Source of the DNA: Rhodobacter sp.
Lineage (GTDB): Bacteria; Pseudomonadota; Alphaproteobacteria; Rhodobacterales; Rhodobacteraceae
Direction: 5' to 3'
Assembly: GCA_013821825.1 (NCBI GenBank)
Contig: PNJK01000025.1
Coordinates: forward strand, 1-43,165
Length of the DNA: 43,165 nucleotides
Shown here: positions 25,280 to 33,715 of the stretch, one piece after another
Layout: every line of letters begins with the position of its first letter
Numbering within the stretch: position 1 is the first letter of the stretch
Translations under genes and position numbers: made by a program
The notes under the pieces: generated by a model
Seen by the model: the letters and a program-made list of their open reading frames with translations, nothing else
What the model was told of the DNA's origin: nothing
Database searches by the model: none

Positions 25280-26346
25280 TCCGTGCAGAGCTGGCCCCGT
25301 GTCTGGGCCTGTGTCTGGCCCTTCTGGCCGGTCCGTCCCTGGCCGAACCCCTGCGCATTGCCACCTGGAACGTCAACCTTGACCGCACTGGCCCCGGCCT
25401 GCTGGTGCAGGATCTTGCGCGCGGCGATTCCCCCCAGATTGCCGCAGTTGTCAAAGTGCTTGTGGCGCTTGATGCCGATGTGATCCTGCTGACCGCGGTC
25501 GACTATGACCGGGGCGGCGTGGCGCTTGGCCTGCTGGCAGAGAAACTCGCCTTGGCAGGCGCGTCCTATCCCCACCGCTTTGCCCTGCGACCGAATACCG
25601 GAATGCAGACTGGCTTTGACGTCGATGGCAATGGCCGGACGGGGGACCCTCGCGATGCGCAGGGCTTTGGGCTCTTTTCGGGGCAGGGCGGAATGGCCGT
25701 GCTGTCGCGTCTTCCGATCGACGAAGGCGCCGCGCGCGATTTTTCGGCCTTCCTCTGGCGCGATCTGCCGGGTGCCCTGATGCCCGACGGTCCGGACCAG
25801 GGGCTGAAGGCAGTCCAGCGCCTTGCGACCACCGGTTTCTGGGACGTTCCGGTGATCACCCCGTCCGGCCCGCTGCGCCTCTTGGCCTGGCACGCAACGC
25901 CGCCGGTCTTCGACGGCCCAGAGGACCGCAACGGCAAGCGCAACCATGACGAGGCCGCATTCTGGCGGCTTTATCTTGACGGAGCCTTGCCAATGCCGCC
26001 GCCCGATGCGCCCTTTGTCCTTCTGGGTGACGGCAACCTTGACCCCGCCGACGGAGACGGTTTGCGCGACGGGATCGGGGCGTTGCTGTCGCACCCGGCA
26101 CTCCAGGACCCAGCGCCCCGTGGCGGCCATGGGCGGACCGAGCCTGCCCATGCCGGCGACCCCGCATTGGATACCGTGCTTTACGAAGACATCGGCGGGT
26201 TGCGGCTGGACTACGTGCTCCCCGCTGCATCGCTTCAGGTCACCGGAGCGGGCGTGCTCTGGCCCCCGGCCGATGACCCGCTTGCCGCAGACCTTGCCAC
26301 CGCCTCGCGGCATTTTCCGGTCTGGGTGGACATTACGCTGCCCTAG
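25276..26346 (+). CDS. secreted endonuclease/exonuclease/phosphatase-family protein with apparent CTG start
   Basis: An EEP-fold metal-dependent phosphoesterase. IATWNVN is the first family motif, FVLLGDGNLDPADGDGLRD carries the metal-binding GDxN-type motif, and RLDYVLP plus SRHFPVWVD form the C-terminal catalytic Asp/His region. Reading back, the frame gives a signal peptide (LAPCLGLCLALLAGPSLAEP) but contains no ATG, GTG or TTG before a stop at 25270-25272. The only sensible start is CTG at 25276, which overlaps the upstream stop as CTGA, just where an ATGA overlap would be expected. It has 356 residues. The substrate is unknown. Confidence 0.8.
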   Translation: MIRAELAPCLGLCLALLAGPSLAEPLRIATWNVNLDRTGPGLLVQDLARGDSPQIAAVVKVLVALDADVILLTAVDYDRGGVALGLLAEKLALAGASYPHRFALRPNTGMQTGFDVDGNGRTGDPRDAQGFGLFSGQGGMAVLSRLPIDEGAARDFSAFLWRDLPGALMPDGPDQGLKAVQRLATTGFWDVPVITPSGPLRLLAWHATPPVFDGPEDRNGKRNHDEAAFWRLYLDGALPMPPPDAPFVLLGDGNLDPADGDGLRDGIGALLSHPALQDPAPRGGHGRTEPAHAGDPALDTVLYEDIGGLRLDYVLPAASLQVTGAGVLWPPADDPLAADLATASRHFPVWVDITLP

Positions 26347-27225
26347 GCCGGCTTCCGCGTCTTGAGATGGGCAAGGATCACCTCGTCAAGCGGGGTGTCG
26401 CGGTAGTCTGGTAGCAATCGGCGCAGCGGGGCGGGGTCGATCTGGTGGGGCAAGCGGTTCAGGTAGAGCATTTCGCGCAGTTCGCGCGCCAGTTCCCAGA
26501 ACGGACTGACCAGGGTGAAGAACCACAGCGGGAAATGCGTCACCTTGATCGGCCGCCCGGTCAGCCGCGCGACCCGCGTCGCCAGGTCGTTGATGGTGAA
26601 GCTGTGTCCCGCAAAGGGGATGTCGGCATAGGCGGGCAGGGCATCGCCCTTGTCTACCAGTGCCAACGCCACCCGCGCCATGTCAGGCAGATAGGCATAG
26701 GAGTGCAGCGCATCGGCCGCCCCCATCGCGGTGATCCTGCCCTTCGCCACCTTGGACAGGATCACCCGGTTCATCAGAAGCTGCGGCGCCTCGGTCAAAA
26801 AGGAAGTCCCCGCCGCGCAAGAGGATGCAGCGTGGCCCGCCGCCTTCCGCCGCACTGCGGTAGCTGGCCTCCATCTCGGCCCGGATCCGGCCTTTGCGGC
26901 TCACCGGACGGTGCGGCGTGTCGGGCCCCCAGGGGCCAGGCTCGACGCCGTAGGGATAGACGTTGCCCGGCACCAGCACCGTCGCCCCGCTGGCCCGGCC
27001 CGCCGCGATGACCTCGGCCGTGATCGCGGGGATCAGCTTGTCCCAGTTGTGATACCCAGGCGGGTTGAGGCCGTTTACGATCAGCTGGACCCCCCGCGCC
27101 GCAGCCGTCATGTCGGTGCCGCGCTTGTAACGGCGTATCATCCAGCCGGCAGCCTGCAACGTCAGAGCCATCTGTCCGCCAAAGCTGCCCGAAGCGCCAA
27201 GGATCAGAGCGGTCTTTTCCATCAT
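26343..27225 (-). pseudogene. NAD-dependent epimerase/dehydratase, frameshifted
   Basis: The first frame (27225 down to about 26800) starts MMEKTALILGASGSFGGQ, a Rossmann GxSGxxG motif, with AAAGGAGAATCG as ribosome binding site, and runs to CILLRGGDF. The second frame (about 26800 to 26343) continues LTEAPQLLMNRVILSKVAKG, AYLPDMARVALALVDK and so on to the end. They join in frame if the A-run at 26797-26801 is shortened by one, so a single base insertion explains the break. Its TAG stop shares a CTAG with the convergent phosphoesterase stop. It is divergent from a LysR gene that is also broken. Confidence 0.8.
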
Positions 27226-27288
27226 CGATTCTCCTTTTTCTCAGGATGTCTGCCAGGTCGGGGGAATATGGAATTGCATGAATTTGGG

Positions 27289-27308
27289 TCAGTTGTATTC
27301 ATAACTGA
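27289..27308. promoter_or_regulatory. inverted repeat, candidate LysR operator
   Basis: TCAGTT and AACTGA arms separated by 8 bases end immediately before the LysR start codon. An overlapping pair ATGAAT-N13-ATTCAT spans 27278-27302. The 83-base divergent spacer is distinctly AT-rich for this genome. The position between a LysR gene and its divergent target fits autoregulation and activation of the epimerase gene. Confidence 0.5.
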
Positions 27309-28182
27309 ATGGAAAAGCCTGACTGGTCCCTGATCCGATCCTTCCTTGCCGTGGCCGAAGCAGGGTCGCTGTCCGCTGCCGCCCGGATGACCGGGATCAG
27401 CCAGCCAGCCTTGGCCGCCATATCCGCGCGGCGGAGACGGTGCTTCAGGTCCCGCTTTTCAGCCGCGTCGCTCTGGGATTGGTGCCGACCGAAGCCGGGC
27501 TGGCGCTGCTGGCCCCGGCGCGTGCGATGCGTCTGGCCGCAGCCGAGCTTGCCCTTGCTGCGGCTGGTCAGGCGACCGGCATCGACGGGACGGTGCGGAT
27601 CACCGCCAGCCGCGTCGTGTCGCATGCGTTCCTGCCGCCGATCCTGGCCCGGTTGCGGACCGAGGAGCCGGGAATCCAGATCGACCTCATTCCGTCCGAC
27701 ACCACCGAAAACCTGCAGCCGGGCGAGGCCGACCTTGCCCTGCGCATGTACCGGCCCACCCAGCTTGACCTTGTGGCGCAAAAGCTGGCCGACTTGCCCT
27801 TTGGGATCTATGCCGCCCGGTCTTACCTTGACCGGCACGGCCGACCGGCCACGCCTGATGCCCTGATCAACTGGATTTCATCGGGCAGGACAGGGGTGAC
27901 CGGATCATCCGGGCAATGGCCGCCGCCGGCTATCCCGTCAGCCGCAGCTTCTTTCCCGTTCGCACTGACGACCCGCTGGTCTATCAGGACCTGATCCGCG
28001 CCGGGTGCGGACTTGGCGGCCTTCTGTGCCGGATCGGAGACGCCGACCCGACGCTGGAGCGGATCGACGGCCTTGTCGCCCTGCCATCCCTGCCGGTCTG
28101 GTTGGTCGCCGCCCCCGCGCTGCGCCAGTCGCCCCGCCTGCGCCGGGTCTGGGAACTGATGGCCACCGCCTTCCCCGCTTGA
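27309..28182 (+). pseudogene. LysR-family regulator with two frameshifts
   Basis: Three successive frames make one LysR protein. The first gives the helix-turn-helix (MEKPDWSLIRSFLAVAEAGS, then LSAAARMTGISQPAL). The second, from about 27415, gives VLQVPLFSRVALGLVPTEAG and most of the effector domain. The third, from about 27875, ends with [20 protein letters not shown] and onward to 28182. Restoring one G at 27413-27414 gives PALGRHIRAAETVLQV, and one G at 27873-27874 gives NWDFIGQDRGDRIIRAM. Both are GGG to GG losses. The gene is either inactive or poorly sequenced. Confidence 0.85.
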
Positions 28183-28235
28183 CCCTTGCAGGCCAAGCGG
28201 CTAGGCGAACACCGTCATATTCGCAGGAAAACGCC

Positions 28236-29342
28236 ATGGCCAACCCATCCCTCCTTATCCTCGCCGGTGACGGCATCGGCCCCGAAGTCATGGCCGAGGT
28301 CAAACGGATCATCGGCTGGATGGGTGCGAAACGTGGCATCTACTTCGATGTCTCCGAAGATCTGGTGGGCGGCTGTGCCTATGACGCCCATGGCGTGCCG
28401 CTGACCGATGCGACGATGGCCAAGGCCCAGGCGGCGGATGCCGTGCTTCTGGGCGCAGTCGGCGGGCCGAAATACGACAAGCTGGATTTCAGCGTGAAGC
28501 CGGAGCGGGGGCTTCTGCGGCTGCGCAAGGAGATGGACCTCTTCTCCAACCTCCGCCCCGCGCAATGCTTTGACGCGCTGGCCGATTTCTCCTCGCTCAA
28601 GCGTGATGTCGTTGCGGGCCTTGATATCGTCATCGTGCGTGAACTGACCTCGGGCGTCTACTTTGGTGAGCCGCGCGGCATCTTCAGGGAAGGTAACGAG
28701 CGCGTCGGGATCAACACCCAGCGCTACACCGAATCCGAGATTGCACGCGTGGCGAAATCGGCGTTCGAACTGGCTCGGAAGCGGGCGAACAAGGTCTGCT
28801 CGATGGAGAAGGCCAACGTGATGGAATCGGGCATCCTATGGCGCGAGGTGGTGCAGGAAGTGCATGACCGCGACTATCCGGATGTGGAACTCAGCCACAT
28901 GTATGCCGACAACGGCGCGATGCAGTTGGTTCGCTGGCCCAAGCAGTTCGACGTGATCGTCACCGACAACCTCTTTGGCGACGTGCTCTCTGATTGCGCC
29001 GCAATGCTGACCGGGTCGCTTGGAATGCTGCCCTCCGCCTCGCTGGGTGCGCCTATGGCCAATGGCCGTCCGAAAGCGTTGTACGAGCCCGTCCACGGCT
29101 CGGCCCCCGATATCGCCGGTCAGGGCAAAGCCAACCCGATCGCCTGCATCCTGTCGTTCGCCATGGCGCTGCGCTATTCCTTCGAACTGGGGGAAGAGGC
29201 GACGCGGGTGGAAAAGGCGGTCGAAAAGGTGCTGGCCGATGGCGTCCGCACGGCCGACCTGATGGGCCCGGATGGAGGCACGCCGGTCACGACGACCCAG
29301 ATGGGCGATGCCGTGCTGGCCGCGCTGGACGCCAGCCTCTGA
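28236..29342 (+). CDS. leuB: 3-isopropylmalate dehydrogenase
   Basis: A 368-residue enzyme that oxidises and decarboxylates 3-isopropylmalate using NAD. It starts [20 protein letters not shown] and carries the substrate-binding and metal motifs [32 protein letters not shown] and [27 protein letters not shown] and [20 protein letters not shown] bind NAD. ATG 28236 is chosen by homology; the frame is open upstream. It completes leuC-leuD-leuB, spread over 8 kb with unrelated genes between them. Confidence 0.97.
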   Translation: MANPSLLILAGDGIGPEVMAEVKRIIGWMGAKRGIYFDVSEDLVGGCAYDAHGVPLTDATMAKAQAADAVLLGAVGGPKYDKLDFSVKPERGLLRLRKEMDLFSNLRPAQCFDALADFSSLKRDVVAGLDIVIVRELTSGVYFGEPRGIFREGNERVGINTQRYTESEIARVAKSAFELARKRANKVCSMEKANVMESGILWREVVQEVHDRDYPDVELSHMYADNGAMQLVRWPKQFDVIVTDNLFGDVLSDCAAMLTGSLGMLPSASLGAPMANGRPKALYEPVHGSAPDIAGQGKANPIACILSFAMALRYSFELGEEATRVEKAVEKVLADGVRTADLMGPDGGTPVTTTQMGDAVLAALDASL

Positions 29343-29345
29343 GCC

Positions 29346-30923
29346 TCAGCCGCCAGTGACGTGGGGGGCCTTGCCCGGCCCCTCGGCAATCCTGCGGTAA
29401 TGCGCGATGCGCTCGGCATGGTCGGCCACCCGATCAAGCCAGCGCAGCGCGTCGGTTTCCCGAAAGACGCCCGACAGGTCGATCAACCCGGCATGTTCGC
29501 GCAGCATCGCGCCGTGCCGGCGCCGCCGGACAAAGCCCTGCACCCGGTCGGTCAGGCGCTCGGCCTTTGCCGGGTCGCGCGGGCGGACAAGGGCCGCCAC
29601 GACGGCCTGCGCCGGGCGTGACAGGCGCTGGCTGTCGGCCAGATGGGCGATCCGGTCCAGTTCTCGGGTTCGTGCGGACAGCCGGGCCAGATGGTCGGTC
29701 AGGTGCATCAGCGCGGTCATGCGTTCAAGGTCCGCTGGCCGGTCCGTCGGAATCCGCAACTGCGCCAGCCAGGTCTCCAGCGCCTTGCGCCCGGCATCGG
29801 CCTGCGCCGGCAGGGCCGCCAGTGGCCGCAAATCACGCCGGTCGGCCGGGGCCAGCGCCGCCTGCAACGCCGTCCCCGTTGCATGGGCAATGGCCGACAC
29901 AACCCGCGCCGCCGCATCCAGCGCCGATCCGGGATCCGACAGCAGGTCCGGCTCAAGTGCGGTGGCAAGGGTCACGGGTCGGTCCGGCACCAACCGCTCC
30001 ACCAGCCGCGAGAAGCTGGCGGTCAGCGGCAGGAACACCAGCGTCCCCAGCAGATTGAAGCCGGTATGGAACAGCACCAGCGCGGTCTGGCCGTCATTCC
30101 CGATGAACGAGCCATCGAGGACCGGCGCCACCAGATCCAGCAGTGGCAGCACAAGAATTGCGGTTCCGGCGTTGAACAGCACATTCGCCACGGCCGTCCG
30201 CCGCATCCCGATCCCGCCGCCAAGTGACACCAGCAGCCCGGTCAGCGTTGTGCCGATGTTCATTCCAATGACCATCGCCGCCGCCTGCAGAAAGCTGATC
30301 GCCCCGGACCCCAGCAGTACCAGCGCCAGGGCCACCCCGGCGGACGAGCTTTGCATCAGTGCCGACAGTACAAGCCCAATGCCCACCAGCAGGATCCGCC
30401 CTGACCAGCTGTCTCCGGGAAGGCGGTCGGGTGTGATCAGCCCATCCATCCCCGCCATCGCCGCCTGCATCATGTCGAGCCCGATGAACAGCAGCGACAG
30501 GCCGGCCACCATCCGCCCCAGCCGCGCCATCCGGCCTTCGCCAAGAATGCCCGCAAGCGCCGCCACGAACAGCAGCGGCAGCGCCAGCGTGCCAAGCTGA
30601 AGCTTCATGCCCACCATGGCGATGATCCAGCCGGTCGCCGTAGTGCCGATGTTCGCGCCGTAAAGCACCCCCAGCGCCTGCCCAAACCCAAGGATTCCCG
30701 CGCCGACAAAGCCGATGGTCATCACTGTGACCGCGCTGGAAGACTGAACCAGCGCGGTGATCACGGCGCCCGTGACCACGCCGCGCAAGGGCGTCCGGGT
30801 CATCCGCATCAGCCATCCGCGCAGTCCTTCGCCCGCCAGCTCGCGCAGCGCAGCCGTCAGCGTCTCCATCCCGAACAGGAGAAGCCCGATGCCGCCCAAG
30901 AACCCCAGCATTCCCCCGGTCAT
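29346..30923 (-). CDS. Na/Pi cotransporter-family protein
   Basis: A 525-residue protein. The membrane half (about residues 1-300) holds two inverted Na_Pi_cotrans repeats, each with the QSSSA signature (ALVQSSSAVTVM and ALMQSSSAGVAL). The soluble C-terminal half (about 330-525) is helical and PhoU-like (LMHLTDHLARLSARTRELDR). Bacterial members move phosphate with sodium or modulate phosphate export. ATG 30923 (MTGGMLGFLGGIGLLLFGME) is preferred to the longer open frame. It is divergent from the EamA gene at 31066. Confidence 0.9.
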   Translation of the reverse strand: MTGGMLGFLGGIGLLLFGMETLTAALRELAGEGLRGWLMRMTRTPLRGVVTGAVITALVQSSSAVTVMTIGFVGAGILGFGQALGVLYGANIGTTATGWIIAMVGMKLQLGTLALPLLFVAALAGILGEGRMARLGRMVAGLSLLFIGLDMMQAAMAGMDGLITPDRLPGDSWSGRILLVGIGLVLSALMQSSSAGVALALVLLGSGAISFLQAAAMVIGMNIGTTLTGLLVSLGGGIGMRRTAVANVLFNAGTAILVLPLLDLVAPVLDGSFIGNDGQTALVLFHTGFNLLGTLVFLPLTASFSRLVERLVPDRPVTLATALEPDLLSDPGSALDAAARVVSAIAHATGTALQAALAPADRRDLRPLAALPAQADAGRKALETWLAQLRIPTDRPADLERMTALMHLTDHLARLSARTRELDRIAHLADSQRLSRPAQAVVAALVRPRDPAKAERLTDRVQGFVRRRRHGAMLREHAGLIDLSGVFRETDALRWLDRVADHAERIAHYRRIAEGPGKAPHVTGG

Positions 30924-31065
30924 GGCTGCAGGGTGGCCTAAGCCCAGCCTTGCCGCAAGCCCGCAGACAGGCCTTCCGGGGCTTGAGCCTCGCGGCATAG
31001 TCTGCGACAACCGGCTCGCGTCAGCGGCGATTTTGGCCCGGCGCGGCAGCAACGGAAGATCCGCA

Positions 31066-32031
31066 ATGTCTGACAATCTGAGGGGCGCGGTCTTGTCGCT
31101 GGCCGCCTTCGGCGCCTATGCGACCCATGACGTCGTGGTCAAGCTTTTGGGCGAGACCTACACCTCGTTCCAGATCATGTTCTTTTCCGGCCTGATGGGT
31201 TTTCCGCTGGTGACCCTGCTGCTGATGGGCGACCGTCGCGACGCTACACTGATTCCCGCGCATCCCTGGTGGTCGGCCCTGCGGTCGGTCGCTGCGGTGT
31301 CGACCGGGGTGATGGGGTTCTTCGCCTTCTCGCAATTGCCGCTGGCGACCAGCTATGCGATCTTCTTTGCGATGCCCTTGCTGATCACGCTCATGGCCAT
31401 CCCGATGCTGGGCGAAAAGGTCGGCATCCGGCGTGGCGTTGCCGTGATTGTCGGGCTCAGCGGTGTGCTTGTCGTTCTTCAACCTGGCGGGGGTGAGGGG
31501 TTTTCCATTGGCCACCTGGCCGCACTGGGCGCGGCCTTCACCGGGGCGCTGACCAGCGTCATCGTTCGCAAGATCGGGCAGCACGAACGCTCGGTCGTGC
31601 TGATGCTTTATCCAATGGTGCTGACCTTCTTCGCCATGGGCGCGATAATGCCCTTTGTCTATGTTCCGATGACCGTCACTGATCTGGGCCTGACGGCGGT
31701 GATGGCGTTCCTGGGCATGTTTGGCGCACTTGGGATCATCTTTGCCTACCGATCGGCCCCGGCGGTGGTCGTTGCGCCGATGCAGTATTCCCAGATCATC
31801 TGGGCCGCGCTTTACGGCTGGCTGTTCTTCGACGAAAGCGTTGACCTCTACACCGCGATCGGTTCGGCGGTGATCATCGCTTCGGGCATCTACATCGTGC
31901 TGCGCGAAGGCACGCCGTCGGTCAGCCAGAACCGCCCTGTGCTGGAAAACCGGTCCCGAATGGACATTGGAACCCAGCCCCGGATTTCCAGCTGGCTGAA
32001 GCGGTTCGACCGGGGCGGCGATCAGGCGTGA
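31066..32031 (+). CDS. EamA/DMT-family transporter
   Basis: A 321-residue transporter with ten membrane segments and two EamA repeats (MLGEKVGIRRGVAVIVGLSG closes the first). A polar tail of about 40 residues follows the last helix (ending KRFDRGGDQA), longer than usual. GAYATHDVVVKLLGETYTSFQ resembles the RhaT/S-adenosylmethionine-uptake-like branch, but the substrate is not certain. ATG 31066 follows a weak AACGGAAG ribosome binding site. The tRNA-Pro gene begins 47 bases after the stop. Confidence 0.88.
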   Translation: MSDNLRGAVLSLAAFGAYATHDVVVKLLGETYTSFQIMFFSGLMGFPLVTLLLMGDRRDATLIPAHPWWSALRSVAAVSTGVMGFFAFSQLPLATSYAIFFAMPLLITLMAIPMLGEKVGIRRGVAVIVGLSGVLVVLQPGGGEGFSIGHLAALGAAFTGALTSVIVRKIGQHERSVVLMLYPMVLTFFAMGAIMPFVYVPMTVTDLGLTAVMAFLGMFGALGIIFAYRSAPAVVVAPMQYSQIIWAALYGWLFFDESVDLYTAIGSAVIIASGIYIVLREGTPSVSQNRPVLENRSRMDIGTQPRISSWLKRFDRGGDQA

Positions 32032-32078
32032 GGCCTCTTGCCAATTCCGGCGGGACGGGGTAACCCCCCGCCCACGGT

Positions 32079-32155
32079 CGGAGCGTAGCGCAGTCTGGTA
32101 GCGCACCTGCTTCGGGAGCAGGGGGTCGGAGGTTCGAATCCTCTCGCTCCGACCA
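32079..32155 (+). tRNA. tRNA-Pro(CGG)
   Basis: A complete 77-base cloverleaf with acceptor stem CGGAGCG / CGCTCCG, discriminator A and an encoded CCA. The anticodon stem is CCTGC / GCAGG with loop TTCGGGA (anticodon CGG, G at position 37). The T-arm is GGAGG-TTCGAAT-CCTCT. It reads CCG codons, and its G37 is a TrmD substrate. Its 3' end is followed by a broken integrase gene, so it probably served as an integration site. Confidence 0.95.
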
Positions 32156-32193
32156 ATTTCCCGACATAACAAGTGCTTACGGCGCAAAGTCTG

Positions 32194-32219
32194 CTGGTGC
32201 GACACACTGGTGCGACACA
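32194..32219 (+). repeat. two tandem copies of a 13-base unit
   Basis: CTGGTGCGACACA occurs twice head to tail with no mismatch, 38 bases after the tRNA and 4 bases before the integrase start codon. Direct repeats in this position can be arm-type binding sites for a tyrosine recombinase; that is inference. Confidence 0.7.
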
Positions 32220-32223
32220 AGCC

Positions 32224-32751
32224 ATGCGTCTAGCTACCTACCTAAGTATTTCCAGACATGGAGTTTTCTATTTCCGCTGGCCGCTCCCGGCCACCCTACA
32301 CCCGCAGCACAGCCGCCTCTCTGCATCAGAGTATCACTCGACACCCGCTGCCCGGTGACAGCACAATGGCTATCGAGATTTCTAGTGCTGGCTGGACAAA
32401 GACCACTGGCCGGAGCAACACATCGTTCCATGCGCTATGATGAAGTCAGACAGCATGTCCAAGCGTATTTCCGCGACATGGTTAGCCAGTTTAGGGCGGG
32501 GTTGGCGGAAGAAGGTCCGCCCGATGCGGGCAAGCTCGCTAAGATACACGGCCGCCAGCGCCTAACGGATTTGGACCTGGATGCCTTTCTGACCAAGCAG
32601 TCCCACGGCGGCACTGCGCGGTCTTGTTACGGCCTTCTGTGAGGAGCGGGGCATTCCCGAGGCGGAGCTAACGGACAAGAGCCCGGGGTGGCTGGTCCAG
32701 TTGATACATGCTGCACACATATCTGCCTGTGCAACTAAAGGCGAGCATTGA
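32224..32751 (+). pseudogene. truncated, frameshifted tyrosine integrase (DUF6538-type N-terminus)
   Basis: The first frame starts MRLATYLSISRHGVFYFRW, the arm-binding N-terminus of DUF6538-type phage integrases. A frameshift near 32310-32330 leads to VSLDTRCPVTAQWLSRFLVL and MRYDEVRQHVQAYFRDMVSQ. A further shift near 32625 leads to LVTAFCEERGIPEAELT, and the frame stops at 32751. The catalytic domain with its Arg-His-Arg-Tyr residues is missing altogether. It is a dead remnant of an element that probably used tRNA-Pro as attB. Confidence 0.75.
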
Positions 32752-32912
32752 CCTGTCCAACTTCTAGCCAGCGTGGCGTTGCAGGCTGCTATGCTTTGTC
32801 CGACAGTGGCGTGGGAATACGATCTTCCCGGATCGCGGATCGGGAGGCCGCTTTGTAAATCAGCGCACCTACAAAACGTGCTGCAGCTTCCAGTGCGAGC
32901 AGGACGAACTTG

Positions 32913-33244
32913 ATGGTGCTGCTCTCCTCTACGGCTTGCCAGACGTATGCGGCGTCTTAGGCCGGGACGATAGTGCTGGCCGAAAGCCTTTGCGCCGACC
33001 TGTGCAAGACCGGGGTCGCAGTGCAGCTGGTGAACCCCGGCTTCCTCCGCACCCGGCTGACGGAAAAGAACAATTTCGCCATGCCCTTCATCATGGATGC
33101 CGACAAGGCCGCCGGGATCATGTTCTGCCGCATATGAAGCAATCGCTTCAAGATCAGCTTCCCGACGGTCTTTTCCTGGCTATCCCGGGGGAGCAGGTCT
33201 TGCCGGGCTGGCTTAACTACCCCCTGTTCCCCCCGCGCGGATAA
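32913..33244 (+). pseudogene. C-terminal remnant of a short-chain dehydrogenase
   Basis: MVLLSSTACQTYAAS is followed by TAG (32958-32960) and then [18 protein letters not shown], matching the SDR active site YxxxK with the Lys codon AAG changed to the stop TAG. The frame continues [20 protein letters not shown] to 33137. It then resumes in other frames as RFKISFPTVFSWL and VLPGWLNYPLFPPRG up to the TAA at 33244. The cofactor-binding N-terminal half is not visible. At least two frameshifts plus the nonsense codon make loss of function certain. The 160 bases between it and the integrase remnant show only an imperfect inverted repeat near 32822-32845. Confidence 0.75.
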
Positions 33245-33279
33245 GGTGCGCGGGCGATCCGCCCACCATGTTCCAGGAC

Positions 33280-33648
33280 TTAGAACGACAGCGTCGCGGC
33301 ACCCGCCTTGATCTCGGCATGCATGACGCTTGCCCCCGCGATGATCACTCCGTCCAGCAGATCCTTCTGCTCATATCCGCGCGACTTCACGCAGGGCGGG
33401 CAGGCCCAGATCACGCCGCCACGCTTCTGGAAATCGGCAATCAGCGCGGCCAATGGGTCAAGGGGCGCCACATGAGTCACGGCCTGGCCGCCCTTGCGCA
33501 CCAGATCAACCGCGTTTGAGGTCAGAAAGATACTGACCTTCAGCCCCGCCGTGATCCCGCCATTCGCGATGGTGAAAGCGATCGAGGAAAGCTCGGAAGC
33601 GATCCCGTTTGTCATCAATACAACCAGTTTGTCCGTGTCAGTTCCCAT
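33280..33648 (-). CDS. DsrE-family protein
   Basis: A 122-residue soluble protein of the DsrE/DsrF-like fold. It opens DKLVVLMTNGIASELSSIAF and has the central FLTSNAVDLVRKGG and the Cys pair in IWACPPCVKSRGYEQKDLL. Family members relay sulfur or act as small redox-linked proteins; the CxxC-like pair could carry sulfur. ATG 33648 follows an AGGAAG ribosome binding site, so the longer upstream frame is rejected. It is divergent from the AraC gene. Confidence 0.85.
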   Translation of the reverse strand: MGTDTDKLVVLMTNGIASELSSIAFTIANGGITAGLKVSIFLTSNAVDLVRKGGQAVTHVAPLDPLAALIADFQKRGGVIWACPPCVKSRGYEQKDLLDGVIIAGASVMHAEIKAGAATLSF

Positions 33649-33715
33649 GATAGGCTTCCTTTCCCAGGATGGTTTCGGATGCATCCGTTTTGCCTGATCA
33701 CCGGGGAGTCTGTCT

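Noticed and set aside
24811-26313. A 500-codon open frame on the minus strand across the membrane protein and phosphoesterase genes
   Set aside because: Shadow of two recognisable plus-strand genes; composition is Arg/Gly/Ala-rich without motifs.
29407-30600. A 397-codon plus-strand frame over the Na/Pi cotransporter
   Set aside because: Ser/Arg/Ala-rich translation with no hydrophobic pattern; the minus-strand transporter has two QSSSA motifs.
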